This document shows, piece by piece, positions 51,444 to 59,219 of a stretch of DNA of 64,000 bases. The stretch's first letter is position 1; each line of letters starts with the position of its first letter. A model generated the notes under the pieces. That model was not told the origin of the DNA. It did no database searches and was given only the letters and a program-made list of their open reading frames with translations. Source of the stretch: Cupriavidus malaysiensis (GTDB lineage: Bacteria > Pseudomonadota > Gammaproteobacteria > Burkholderiales > Burkholderiaceae); NCBI RefSeq assembly GCF_001854325.1, contig NZ_CP017756.1, forward strand, positions 1 to 64,000, written 5' to 3'. A program made the position numbers and the translations under genes.

Positions 51444-53159
51444 CTATTCCGACGGAAAGGCGTGCATCACGACCACGGACACGCCGGTGCCTTCGAACGC
51501 ATTGGGCAGTACGGCTGACCACTCGTGCACCCAGCCCGCGAGGACCTCCGTGCCACGACAACTGGCAGGCAGCACCGCCGTAACCGTGCCGCCGTCGGAG
51601 ACAAGAGTTGCCGCTGCACGCACGTGGGCGAGCGCCCTGCCTTCGCTGAACGGTGGGTTCATACAGACCTTGTCGAAACGAACGCCCTTCGCTTGAGCTT
51701 CTTCTGCCCAAGCAAGGAAGTCAGCCTCTATCACGTTGAAGCCTCGTGCCTGCAGAACGCGACAATGCAAAGGCGCGAGCTCGACACAGGTGGTTCGGTT
51801 CTTCGGCAGATACTCAGCCAAGTCGCCTTGGCCGGCTTCTGGTTCAAGCACCGTGTCGGCCTCACCAATGTTCGCCATTTCGAGGACGATCTCCGCAACC
51901 CGTGGAGGCGTTGGGTAGAACTGGTGTGCCTTCTGGTCGGGAAGGCAGCCCGACGTCACGATCTCGTCGATCACCGGCCGTGGATCGTATGGGAACTCGA
52001 AGTCAATCCCGGCCTTCCCGTAGGGTGTTGCGCCAACGGACTTCAGTACTCGGCCCGCCTCCTTCCGCGCTGCGTCACCGCCCACTCCATAGTCGAAACG
52101 CAGGGTGTTCGGTATGCGCCGATATTGCTCTGGATAGCCGTCGCCAACGCGCTCCGCCACCTGTCGCATCCCCGACAGCACGGCGATCACCGAGAACGGC
52201 AGTGGCCGGCTGAGGACGGGCCATTCCTTCGGCTGCTTGTTCGGCTTGGTCCGGAATTGAGATGGTATGGCGGATGGATGCAGGTGCGCGAGCACCTGGT
52301 TCAGCCGATATGCCATTTCCGGATGGATCTCGAGATGCGCGGTCCCCTTCTTGTAGACGCGAAGGCGAATCGTGCCACCATCAAGGATCATCCACTCACC
52401 CGGCGATCTGAAGGCGATCTTTACCGCAGCCTCCGTTGCGCCCCAGCTTGGCACCTCCCGGCCCATGAACTTCGCGATGACGCGGCGAAGGTCATTGATG
52501 TGGCCACACATGCTCGAGTTCGTGAGTTCCCAAGCTCCAATCACGTTGGCAACGATCATTCGCCGAGAGAATCCCTCCGGTGCATTGGTCACGTGGACTC
52601 GAGACAGCGCGCGAAAGATCCCGTCGACCTGTTCCGCGAAGAACTGGGACCGCGCGGTAAGCAGGCCCGCCAGCGTCGGCCTGACGATCTCCTCGGTGTA
52701 CGGCGGGAGATCTTCCTCCGGCTTCTTTCCTGGCTCGTACCCGCGATCCTTCCAAGCGGTGAGTTGCTTACTCCAAGCGTCCTTTCGCTTCTGGGGCATC
52801 AGGTCGAAGACATCGGTCAGCGCAAGGGTCTTGGACCAGTAGGCTGCGTCTAGCGCCTTGACGGCACCATCGAGGTTGAAGAGCCGATCGAGGTACAGGC
52901 TGCGGTAGGATCGTTCTTCGCCGGCATTGCCTTCGATGAAGTAGTGAATCACGCCGCCGAGTGAGCCGGCCATCAGGTCACCGAGCTGCGTGATCCTGGT
53001 TCTGCGGTCTCGATACTCGCCGAGCAAGCGATCGATCGCATCGGACGAGACGGGAGCATAGAAGGCCTGGTCGGGCTCCATCAGCTCGACGTCGGCGGTA
53101 TCCACATGCGACGCAATGGGCTCGTCGGCAGACGCGATTGCCATAGCAACATCAGACAT
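51444..53159 (-). CDS. DUF4942 protein with class I methyltransferase domain
   Basis: A 571-residue protein. The first 300 residues match DUF4942 (GVIHYFIEGNAGEERSYRSLYLDRLFNLDGAVKALDAAYW; SRRMIVANVIGAWELTNSSMCGHINDLRRVIAKFM). The last 180 form an N6-adenine-type methyltransferase: QFYPTPPRVAEIVLEMANI, VLEPEAGQGDLAEYLP (motif I) and VCMNPPFSEGRALAHV (motif IV NPPF). It is a third DNA methyltransferase candidate in the window and has leader D. Confidence 0.82.
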   Translation of the reverse strand: MSDVAMAIASADEPIASHVDTADVELMEPDQAFYAPVSSDAIDRLLGEYRDRRTRITQLGDLMAGSLGGVIHYFIEGNAGEERSYRSLYLDRLFNLDGAVKALDAAYWSKTLALTDVFDLMPQKRKDAWSKQLTAWKDRGYEPGKKPEEDLPPYTEEIVRPTLAGLLTARSQFFAEQVDGIFRALSRVHVTNAPEGFSRRMIVANVIGAWELTNSSMCGHINDLRRVIAKFMGREVPSWGATEAAVKIAFRSPGEWMILDGGTIRLRVYKKGTAHLEIHPEMAYRLNQVLAHLHPSAIPSQFRTKPNKQPKEWPVLSRPLPFSVIAVLSGMRQVAERVGDGYPEQYRRIPNTLRFDYGVGGDAARKEAGRVLKSVGATPYGKAGIDFEFPYDPRPVIDEIVTSGCLPDQKAHQFYPTPPRVAEIVLEMANIGEADTVLEPEAGQGDLAEYLPKNRTTCVELAPLHCRVLQARGFNVIEADFLAWAEEAQAKGVRFDKVCMNPPFSEGRALAHVRAAATLVSDGGTVTAVLPASCRGTEVLAGWVHEWSAVLPNAFEGTGVSVVVMHAFPSE

Positions 53160-53177
53160 CGTTTATCTCCTTCAGGT

Positions 53178-53222
53178 TGTGGCCGTTTGGCCGTGGCATT
53201 GCCTGAGGAGATGGCTGTGCGC
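53178..53222 (-). promoter_or_regulatory. leader element copy D (DUF4942)
   Basis: Minus strand: CGCACAGCCATCTCCTCA, then GGCAATGCCACGGCC (core 53203-53193) and AAGGAGATAAAC before the ATG at 53159. GGCC-AAACGG-CC replaces the CCCG/CGGG hairpin. Confidence 0.65.
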
Positions 53223-53327
53223 CCGATGCTAACTTCCAGCGCCGGGAATCATTTTCTGAATGCACCAGGATCGCGTACGTTCCCACTCGCAGTACCGATC
53301 GATTCGTGGTCCACCTAGGAGTTCTCA

Positions 53328-53456
53328 ATGAGCCTGAACGTGCAGTTTCCCGATACCGGCGCGGCCGGCGGCAGCAAGAAGAAACGCGTCCTGATCGCTG
53401 TCATCGTCGCCGCCGTCGGCTTGATGGTGCTTGGCAAGCTCTTCAACTGGCTGTAG
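53328..53456 (+). CDS. 42-residue single-pass membrane peptide
   Basis: MSLNVQFPDTGAAGGSKKKR and then VLIAVIVAAVGLMVLGKLFNWL: a short cytoplasmic part, a Lys-rich anchor and one membrane helix. AGGAG lies 7 nt before the ATG. Transcribed opposite to the DUF4942 gene, followed by two more rightward genes. No family recognised. Confidence 0.6.
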   Translation: MSLNVQFPDTGAAGGSKKKRVLIAVIVAAVGLMVLGKLFNWL

Positions 53457-53463
53457 TCACCGG

Positions 53464-53491
53464 CTGGTGGCCACGATGACGTGGCCACCAG
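53464..53491. repeat. 11-bp inverted repeat between membrane genes
   Basis: CTGGTGGCCAC, GATGAC, GTGGCCACCAG: a perfect hairpin with a 6-nt loop and no T tract. It could stabilise the mRNA or weaken readthrough between the two membrane genes. Confidence 0.75.
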
Positions 53492-53510
53492 CTACGAAAG
53501 GAGATGCGAC

Positions 53511-53753
53511 ATGAATAGCCCCAGCATCCTCAGCTTCGTGCTGCGCTGGCACTTCCCGCCGTTTGTCCTCGGGCTGGCGATGGTCGCCTTGGCGATCGTC
53601 GGCTACGTCGACTACGCCCAGACCCAGACCGACACCGCGTGGCAATCGCTACCCCAGATGCTCGGGATCTGGCCGTACGTGGGGACCGGGATTGTCGGCG
53701 CGCTGGTGGCCGCCAGTGCCTGGCGAAAGGGTGCCAAGCTACGCCGCGGCTGA
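53511..53753 (+). CDS. small membrane protein
   Basis: An 80-residue protein with two membrane helices (FPPFVLGLAMVALAIVGYVDYA and WPYVGTGIVGALVAASAW). AAGGAGATG is 6 nt before the ATG. Together with the preceding 42-residue gene it may form an envelope-associated unit. No family recognised. Confidence 0.6.
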   Translation: MNSPSILSFVLRWHFPPFVLGLAMVALAIVGYVDYAQTQTDTAWQSLPQMLGIWPYVGTGIVGALVAASAWRKGAKLRRG

Positions 53754-53826
53754 GTGAAGCCTGCCGGACCGTGGCAAGGCACGGGACCATACCCGCAGTC
53801 TCCGTGATTGGATTGCACATCCCAAG

Positions 53827-54723
53827 ATGGCATCGACCCCAACTGAAGAGGCGTACACCGCGCTGGATCGCGCCTATCGGCACTTCAACCAGTGTCTATT
53901 CGCGGGCCGTCTGCCAAACTGCATGTTCACCCTGCATAACAAGGGGCCCCTGGTCTTGGGGACAGTCAGCCCGAACCGGTTCGTGGACCGCATTGGTACA
54001 GTCACCCACCAGCTCACCGTCAATCCCGCCTACCTCGTCTCCCGCGACCTGTTATCAACGCTGTCCACCCTGGTGCACGAGCAAGTGCACATCCAACAGA
54101 TTGAGTTCGGCAGACCCACCCGGCGCGGCTACCACAATCGGGAATGGGGAAAGATGATGAAGCGTGTCGGCCTCTATCCGTCTGCCACCGGGCAGCCAGG
54201 TGGGGCCGAAGTCGGTGAAATGATGTCGCACTACATCGTCGAAGGCGGGCCGTTTCACGTGGCCGCCCGACAGCTGATCGCCAGCGGCTTTGCGTTCAAC
54301 TGGTTCGAGGCCCGGGCAGTCCCGCCCCGCCCTGGCACGCCACGTCCGGCTGGGGGCCCAGCGCCACTCGATTTGGGCACCGAACCGGCCACAGGCGTGG
54401 CCACCGAGCGCCGGCGACCGTCGGTCGCCGCGCCCACGCAGGTACCACCCGCGGACAGGAAGCCCGAAATCGCCGACACCGTAATACCGCCCTCCCCGGC
54501 GGAGACCCGAGCGCCGGCCACACGAAGCGGCACCCGGACAAAGTTCGCCTGCCCGACCGCGGGGTGCCGTACCGTGGCATGGGGGTCAAGTCGCGTCGCC
54601 CTCCTTTGCGGTGAACATGCCGTTCCGCTGGTACCAGTGCTGCCCCGTACACGGCGCACCGCACCCAACGTGATTGCCTGCGGCGACACCCCAGCCAGTG
54701 CCCCCGCCAGGAAGGCGCGGTAA
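53827..54723 (+). CDS. SprT-like metalloprotease-domain protein
   Basis: A 298-residue protein. The N-terminal 150 residues form a SprT-like domain (EEAYTALDRAYRHFNQCLFAGRLPNCMFTLHN; STLVHEQVHIQQ with an HExxH zinc site; HNREWGKMMKRVGLYPS). A Pro/Arg/Ala-rich linker follows, then a C-terminal Cys/His cluster (FACPTAGCRTVAWGSSRVALLCGEHAV). SprT-like proteins include DNA-protein crosslink proteases, so a role in processing relaxase-DNA or other complexes is possible. The target is unknown. Confidence 0.78.
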   Translation: MASTPTEEAYTALDRAYRHFNQCLFAGRLPNCMFTLHNKGPLVLGTVSPNRFVDRIGTVTHQLTVNPAYLVSRDLLSTLSTLVHEQVHIQQIEFGRPTRRGYHNREWGKMMKRVGLYPSATGQPGGAEVGEMMSHYIVEGGPFHVAARQLIASGFAFNWFEARAVPPRPGTPRPAGGPAPLDLGTEPATGVATERRRPSVAAPTQVPPADRKPEIADTVIPPSPAETRAPATRSGTRTKFACPTAGCRTVAWGSSRVALLCGEHAVPLVPVLPRTRRTAPNVIACGDTPASAPARKAR

Positions 54724-55324
54724 CCCGGCCCGCCGCCACCCTTCTTGGCGCGTACCCGGCCTATCCATCTCAGACGGGAGGTCCAGGTTATGTCGGATCC
54801 CCCAGGCAAAGTTACTTTGCTCATCCAGACCAGACCCACTTGGCTACCTGCCTTATCGGGACGGATGTGATTCACTTGGTCGCATTGCGCCTGGTCGGGC
54901 TGGCCGCCACCCTCACGTGGCGCGGACCACCACCAGGTTAAGCCGAGGCTGCCAGGCCAACCCGGAATCATCGCCCGGACCCTCTCGTAGCTTGTCCGGC
55001 TTCCCCGGCCATCAATCCCCGGATCACCCTGAATCTGTACAGAAGCACCAGGTGGCCAGGCTTGCCACGCCAAGCAGCAGCTGGCCCAGCTGCTGCCCCA
55101 CTCGTCACCGAGCCGCAGGCGAGCACTACAGGGGGTGTGGTGTGGCCGCGACCTCAAACGGCCCCACCGGTAGGCGCATCGCCAGCCGGCCACACCACGC
55201 CGGCGGCGGGGTAAAGCCGCGCCCACACACCCTGGCAGACCCTCCCCCGCGGGTTGGCCCCGCCGCCGGCCCCCCGGGGGCTGCCAAGCCCACGGCACGT
55301 CATCATCGAGCCGGAGGCGAGCTG
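54724..55324. other. gene-free, palindrome-rich region
   Basis: About 600 GC-rich bases with no credible gene. It contains an 11-bp palindrome with 1-nt centre (GCAGCAGCTGG, 55074-55096), a 12-bp inverted repeat GTGGTGTGGCCG/CGGCCACACCAC (55137-55148 and 55187-55198), and two near-copies of CGAGCCGnAGGCGAGC (about 55109 and 55307). Such a region could be a transfer origin, a replication or partition site, or a structured RNA. A long minus-strand open frame crosses it but looks like a by-product of GC content. Confidence 0.55.
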
Positions 55325-55329
55325 AAATG

Positions 55330-55360
55330 AAAAAAGCCGTCTCCCGGAGGATGACGGCTT
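55330..55360 (-). terminator. terminator, GCCGTC type, copy 1
   Basis: AAGCCGTCATCC and GGAGACGGCTT pair, followed by T6 on the minus strand. The same hairpin, almost unchanged, occurs at 59117, 60192 and 61297. Confidence 0.85.
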
Positions 55361-55384
55361 GGGTGGCGACATAGTCGCCCCTAT

Positions 55385-55577
55385 TTATGCGGGAGAAGAC
55401 CCATCACAACCGGGGACATCAGTATCTTCGCCCCGGTCTTCGGAATCGCTTTCCTCGACCTCAACGTAGTCCAAGTCCAGCGTCAAAGCCACAACCGCGT
55501 CGATGGTCTCGTAGAACGCTGGGTGCGATGCCAGCGATCCTGGTACCGGGTGCCTTCGAATTGAACTGGGCCGTCAT
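55385..55577 (-). pseudogene. short phage-like gene with one-base frameshift
   Basis: The start MTAQFNSKAPGTRIAGIAP lies in one frame, while a coding-like C-terminus (AFYETIDAVVALTLDLDYVE, then VEESDSEDRGEDTDVPGCDGSSPA) lies in another and ends with TAA at 55385. The total of 193 nt is one base too many for a single frame. The acidic tail resembles small phage proteins. A GCCGTC-type terminator follows 25 nt later, which supports past transcription. Confidence 0.42.
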
Positions 55578-55724
55578 TCCTCGTGAAAACGACCTTTGCG
55601 CTGGCAAGAGACGCACCCGGATTTGTAAGCCGGGTGGCGTCCGCCGCCCTAACTTATGCGCCTCTACGGGGCTTGTAGGCCAACCCGACAAGTCAGCGCG
55701 TGGCGCAGCTGGCTTGGCCCGCGA
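55578..55724. other. hairpin-rich stretch between genes
   Basis: CACCCGG and CCGGGTG pair around a 9-nt loop (about 55612-55634), and GCCTC/GGGGC-type pairing lies near 55661-55676. The arrangement resembles phage control regions such as C4-type RNAs, but I cannot match it to a known family. Confidence 0.3.
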
Positions 55725-56294
55725 TCATGTCCCGTCTCCTAGTGCCGCGATCTCTGCCTTCACGTACTCAGTCAGCAGCGCGTTGAGTTGCTCCGTCGAT
55801 CGGCCGGCAAAGAAGCTACCCGCGACATCTCCAGATCGCACCTTGAGCCGTTCTTGCACTGCGCGGCATGCGCTGTGCAGTGCATCGTCCACACACCGCT
55901 CGATAAGCAGCGCGTTGCGATCGTCAGAGAAAGCGAGCCAATCATCCAGGGCACGCTGAACGCGATTCGCGGCAGCAACGAACACCGCCTCCTGCTCCGC
56001 GCTCTCGCGCGGGAACACTCGGCGGATCTCTTCAGCGCTGTCGCATAGCCCTCCGATCTCATTGGCATCCAGAAACTGGTGAAGCATCCCGAACTCGGTC
56101 ACGGTCGGGGGAATCTGACCGCTCGCGATGGCCTCTTGGATCTGCCTCTGCCCAAGCTCGATCGCCTGGTTGATGAACCTTCGCTGCTCGATGTCGAGAC
56201 ACCCCTCGTCATCGATCGCCTCATCGGCACGTTTCAAGTCTGCGCTTGCGCGCCCGCTGGCTAGTTTCGCCATATCTCCGATCGGCTTGATCAT
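55725..56294 (-). CDS. helical hypothetical protein
   Basis: A 189-residue, mostly helical acidic protein (IKPIGDMAKLASGRASADLKRADEAIDDEGCLDIEQRRFINQAIELGQRQIQEAIASG...). No domain recognised. A terminator precedes it, so it must have its own promoter. A ggatggccggg-like segment upstream faintly recalls the leaders but lacks the core, so this unit is not counted among the leader-bearing genes. Confidence 0.58.
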   Translation of the reverse strand: MIKPIGDMAKLASGRASADLKRADEAIDDEGCLDIEQRRFINQAIELGQRQIQEAIASGQIPPTVTEFGMLHQFLDANEIGGLCDSAEEIRRVFPRESAEQEAVFVAAANRVQRALDDWLAFSDDRNALLIERCVDDALHSACRAVQERLKVRSGDVAGSFFAGRSTEQLNALLTEYVKAEIAALGDGT

Positions 56295-56334
56295 CGTAGT
56301 GTTCTCCTGATGGCCGGGAATAGCCATACAAATG

Positions 56335-56362
56335 AAAAAGCCGTCATCACGAATGACAACGG
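56335..56362 (-). terminator. terminator, variant of the GCCGTC type
   Basis: GCCGTTGTCATT and GATGACGGCTTTTT form the hairpin and T tail on the minus strand, about 35 nt after the stop of the 56400-56660 gene. Confidence 0.75.
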
Positions 56363-56399
56363 CCCTTGGGTTAGACATATGGACGCGAGTTACACGTCT

Positions 56400-56660
56400 T
56401 CAACACACGACAGCATCCTCAGTTTCGAGCATCCAACGGATGTGTTCCGACTGGGCCACAAGCGGCAGAAGCACGGCTTCGGCGCCATCGGCTTCGATCC
56501 GCGCAGCGCAACTGCCGGTTTCGCGCCAGGCATCAAGAGCAGCATCAAAACACGGGCGCAGAGTGCCAATCCGCTCGTCCAGACGGGCGAGCTCTTCCAA
56601 CAGAACGGCTCGGCGTACCGCCGACATGGTCGAGCCACGCAATGCATCTTGCAAAGTCAT
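56400..56660 (-). CDS. small hypothetical protein
   Basis: An 86-residue helical protein (TLQDALRGSTMSAVRRAVLLEELARLDERIGTLRPCFDAALDAWRETGSCAARIEADGAEAVLLPL). GGAGG is 8 nt upstream of the ATG at 56660. It ends before a terminator. No family recognised. Confidence 0.55.
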   Translation of the reverse strand: MTLQDALRGSTMSAVRRAVLLEELARLDERIGTLRPCFDAALDAWRETGSCAARIEADGAEAVLLPLVAQSEHIRWMLETEDAVVC

Positions 56661-56736
56661 ATCAAGGACCTCCAAAGTAGTTCGTGGACCGACGAAGTCG
56701 GCCGGCTAAATGGCTCGGGCGAGGCGCAATTCCCAA

Positions 56737-57075
56737 TCACTCCTGGGCATGCAAATTGCGGCTAACCAAACCTTCCGTTGTGTGAAACTCCTGACGGTTC
56801 CCAACGTTCTTCGTCGCGTCGGAGCGGACCTCTTCGAACATCGATCGCGGTACCGTGATACCGAGTTCCCCCAGCTTTGCCTCGAAGTACTCGAGACCCA
56901 ACTGAAAGGCGTTGTCCTCGTCCAGGCTCGAGTAGAGGTATCCCTCGCCATCGCGCTCCTCCATGCGGTCGACGTAGTCGATCACCATGAAGAAGTACTG
57001 AAGCCGGCGATCCCAACCTAGGTTCACCTGGATGCGACGATCGTTGTGGGTCGTCGCGAAATGGTGCTGACTCAT
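56737..57075 (-). CDS. hypothetical island protein
   Basis: A 112-residue protein (SQHHFATTHNDRRIQVNLGWDRRLQYFFMVIDYVDRMEERDGEGYLYSSLDEDNAFQLGLEYFEAKLGELGITVPRSMFEEVRSD). The pattern VNLGWDRRLQYFFMVI...YLYSSLxE recurs, as far as I recall, in proteins of integrative elements. No function known. It lies in a group with the genes on both sides. Confidence 0.6.
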   Translation of the reverse strand: MSQHHFATTHNDRRIQVNLGWDRRLQYFFMVIDYVDRMEERDGEGYLYSSLDEDNAFQLGLEYFEAKLGELGITVPRSMFEEVRSDATKNVGNRQEFHTTEGLVSRNLHAQE

Positions 57076-57118
57076 CTCATTGCCCCTTCTTATGCGTGGT
57101 GCGTTGCTGAGCAACTGA

Positions 57119-57340
57119 TCAAGGGCCCGTGCGCTGCGTCCAGTCGCCCGCACGCATGGCGTTCTCCGCAAATTCACGGGTCGGGAAGTACTCCACCAAC
57201 TCACGACTGCAGGGCCCCTCCTCGTCAGAGGTGCCGATGTAGAAGCCAGCCGCCGATTGACACACCTCGAGCTCCAGCAAGACGCCGCAATGCAGCTTGG
57301 CGAGCCTGCCGAATCGGCCGTGCTTCGCGCTCAGTTCCAT
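57119..57340 (-). CDS. small hypothetical protein
   Basis: A 73-residue protein (ELSAKHGRFGRLAKLHCGVLLELEVCQSAAGFYIGTSDEEGPCSRELVEYFPTREFAENAM). The GFYIGTSDEEGPCSRESxEYF pattern looks like a small beta-rich fold. GGAGA precedes the ATG. No family recognised. Confidence 0.55.
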   Translation of the reverse strand: MELSAKHGRFGRLAKLHCGVLLELEVCQSAAGFYIGTSDEEGPCSRELVEYFPTREFAENAMRAGDWTQRTGP

Positions 57341-57371
57341 GTTGTTCTCCAGAGGACACGGGTTCCGAGAA

Positions 57372-57424
57372 GGAAAAAGCCCCAAATCTTCCGAGGAAAA
57401 ATCCAAGGAAAAAATGGGGCTGGT
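57372..57424 (-). terminator. terminator of the 276-residue gene
   Basis: On the minus strand AGCCCCA and TTGGGGCT pair around a long AT-rich loop, followed by T5. It begins about 25 nt after the stop. Confidence 0.55.
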
Positions 57425-57447
57425 GGGTGGAACAGCTGCAAAGAAGC

Positions 57448-58278
57448 TTAGCCGTTGGTGCCGGTATCGGTACCTTCGAGCGAGCCTTCTGCGGGTACGG
57501 CGTCAGCTTGACCGCCTTCATGACGCTGCTCGGATTGAGCATCCTCCGAATCGCCAGCGCCCTGCTGCTGCTTCGACGCACGGTAGGCCTCGAAGGTCGC
57601 AGCAATCTGCTTCGCGATGTTCAGGAAGATCCCGTTCTTCACGTTGGTGCGATAGCCGTTCAGCGACTCCTTATCCATCTCATCCTTGACGGGAGCCAGC
57701 TTCTGATCGATCACCGGTTGGACAACATCGTTCCAACTGATTGCCTTCACTTCCACTTGATCCTCACCTTGCTTCAGCGAGGCCGCGTGATGCGCGAAGG
57801 AGCGTTGGCCTTCAGCCGGCGCTTGGTACGTGCCGAACATCGACACCGACGTGTGAACGCCGGGCTCCGCCTTCGCCAGCTTCATGAGCAAGTTCTGCGC
57901 AGCTTCACTGGTGATGTCGAGCGAAATGAAATCCGTTCCGCTCTCATCGACCAGAGACAAGCCCAGGTAGATCGTTCGACGATTGTCCTGGGTGCGCTCC
58001 GTCAGTTTCACGTTGCTCAGCACACCGGAAACGACGTACTTCCACGCCGTGACCTCTTTCTCGACCAGGTAGGCCAGAGCGATGCCGGACGGCGTGTCCT
58101 TGCCAGTGCCACGAAAGCCGGCCTTGCGCACATCGTCGCCACCAGCAAGCGCGACCGCCTCTGCCATCGACTGATCGTTGGCGGGATTGGACTCGTACAT
58201 GCGGCCGATAAAAGCCGAGTACTTGTGCACGCGCAGTTCGGAGGTGTTGTTCGAAGCGTTGGTCTTGGTAACGGCCAT
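57448..58278 (-). CDS. conserved island protein, possibly ssDNA-binding
   Basis: A 276-residue protein. The centre (AWKYVVSGVLSNVKLTERTQ, then RRTIYLGLSLVDESGTDFISLDITSEAAQNLLMKLAKAEPGVHTSVSMFGTY) has the alternation of beta strands expected of an OB fold, and the C-terminus is acidic and disordered as in SSB proteins. I therefore suggest single-strand DNA binding, without firm support. The ATG at 58278 follows leader F. An in-frame upstream start would translate the leader itself (GNVNRPKPG). Confidence 0.6.
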   Translation of the reverse strand: MAVTKTNASNNTSELRVHKYSAFIGRMYESNPANDQSMAEAVALAGGDDVRKAGFRGTGKDTPSGIALAYLVEKEVTAWKYVVSGVLSNVKLTERTQDNRRTIYLGLSLVDESGTDFISLDITSEAAQNLLMKLAKAEPGVHTSVSMFGTYQAPAEGQRSFAHHAASLKQGEDQVEVKAISWNDVVQPVIDQKLAPVKDEMDKESLNGYRTNVKNGIFLNIAKQIAATFEAYRASKQQQGAGDSEDAQSEQRHEGGQADAVPAEGSLEGTDTGTNG

Positions 58279-58302
58279 GATCGTTCTCCTAAAGGGGTAA
58301 GG

Positions 58303-58353
58303 CCCGGGTTTCGGGCGGTTGACATTGCCCATCCATATGGCGTTGCGTGGCTT
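58303..58353 (-). promoter_or_regulatory. leader element copy F
   Basis: Minus strand: CGCAACGCCATATGGATG, then GGCAATGTCAACC (core 58329-58318), a CCCG/CGGG hairpin at 58315-58303 and the ATG 40 nt after the core. TTTACAAG upstream could be a -10 box. Confidence 0.8.
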
Positions 58354-58392
58354 GTAAATTTCGCTGTCCCCACGCGCCGCAGAAGCGGGCGT

Positions 58393-58565
58393 TCAGTCCT
58401 GCGTGTGCTGGGCAGACCGCGACGTGAAGTAGAAGCCACTATCCGTGCTTCTGTCGGCACCTTCCAGATTCCTGCTTTGATACGGCGCGTCGCCTCGGCA
58501 AGTGCAGCCTCAAACGCCCCTTCGTCCGCACCTTCGACATCGATCTCATAGCGGCGATGAATCAT
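58393..58565 (-). pseudogene. small gene with one-base frameshift
   Basis: It starts MIHRRYEIDVEGADEGAFEA, reading on to RRIKAG, then a coding-like end (EGADRSTDSGFYFTSRSAQHTQD) continues in another frame to a TGA at 58393. One missing base near 58465 explains it; 173 nt is 58 codons less one base. The end resembles small island proteins with an SGFDxNDxSGFYF pattern. Without the repair the frame runs on through leader F into the next gene. Confidence 0.5.
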
Positions 58566-58575
58566 CGGCCCCTCC

Positions 58576-58998
58576 TCAATCGATCAGCGCGAAGATCTTC
58601 GCGGCTTCTGGATGCTCGAGTGCGAAGTCCCGCAACAGGTGGAACTTGTCGCCCAAGTAGCCCAGTCCCGCGCCGAATGAGAGGTGGCTGAAGGCGTACA
58701 GGCACGCGACGACTCCTGCAGCCTCACCAGTGATGGTCTCGTCGGACCCGTTGTCGGCATTGCACAGACGGACCTGGTCGACACCGTGGGGCGCGATGAA
58801 GCACCCTCCGTTGTCGAGCTCGACGAAATCCCATCCACCACCTCTGTAGCCGTCCGCCAAAGCAGAGAGGTGACCGTAGATCTGAAGTTCGACCTTCATC
58901 CATGCCACGGGGAAATGCCTGGGAAAGAATCCGGTACGCTGGTGCGCCGGGACCAGTTTCTTGTTGATGACAGCTGGGACACTGAACTCTTGAACCAT
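58576..58998 (-). CDS. klcA: antirestriction protein, ArdB/KlcA family
   Basis: A 140-residue protein with the family's conserved blocks: RTGFFPRHFPVAWMKVELQIYGHLSALADGYRGGGWDFVELDNGGCFIAP, then AGVVACLYAFSHLSFG. ArdB/KlcA proteins protect incoming DNA from type I restriction without touching the enzyme as DNA mimics do. Length is normal. It has leader G and stands ahead of the short broken gene. It should be useful right after transfer into a new host. Confidence 0.92.
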   Translation of the reverse strand: MVQEFSVPAVINKKLVPAHQRTGFFPRHFPVAWMKVELQIYGHLSALADGYRGGGWDFVELDNGGCFIAPHGVDQVRLCNADNGSDETITGEAAGVVACLYAFSHLSFGAGLGYLGDKFHLLRDFALEHPEAAKIFALID

Positions 58999-59020
58999 TG
59001 CGGATCTCCTAGATAATCAA

Positions 59021-59072
59021 GCCCGAGATTCGGGCGGTTGGCATTGCCCATTCGTAGGGCCTTGCGCCACCT
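59021..59072 (-). promoter_or_regulatory. leader element copy G (klcA)
   Basis: Minus strand: CGCAAGGCCCTACGAATG, then GGCAATGCCAACC (core 59048-59037), the hairpin GCCCGAATCTCGGGC at 59035-59021, and the klcA ATG at 58998. CATAGG lies upstream of CGCAA as a possible -10. Confidence 0.85.
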
Positions 59073-59116
59073 ATGAGGTCCGCACGATCGGCTCCGATGC
59101 CTTCCGACACCGCAAT

Positions 59117-59150
59117 GAAAAAAGCCGTCTCCCGAGAGAGGACGGCTTTG
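59117..59150 (-). terminator. terminator, GCCGTC type, copy 2
   Basis: AAAGCCGTCCTC and GGGAGACGGCTTTTTT on the minus strand, about 70 nt after the stop of the 59220 gene and upstream of leader G. Confidence 0.85.
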
Positions 59151-59219
59151 ATGAGTATCGCTCTATGCTTGGGCCGGACCGCAGGCCCTGGAGCACCTAG
59201 GGCAACGTCGCGTTGCCTC

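Noticed and set aside
51525..52853. A 442-codon plus-strand open frame opposite the DUF4942 gene
   Set aside because: It is antisense to a clear DUF4942/methyltransferase gene and its protein has no sensible hydrophobic or domain pattern; long antisense frames are common in GC-rich coding DNA.
54255..55298. A 347-codon open frame on the minus strand across the SprT gene end and the gene-free region
   Set aside because: It is full of Gly, Arg, Pro and Trp in shadow-like order, overlaps the well supported SprT-like gene, and has no recognisable domain or ribosome site.
57072..57110. Possible further leader copy near the start of the 56737 gene
   Set aside because: CATTGCCCCTT resembles the core, but it overlaps the start codon itself and lacks the hairpins.
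57046..58551. A 501-codon plus-strand open frame over klcA-side genes
   Set aside because: It runs opposite five supported small genes and two leaders, and its composition (Arg, His, Leu rich) is that of an antisense shadow.
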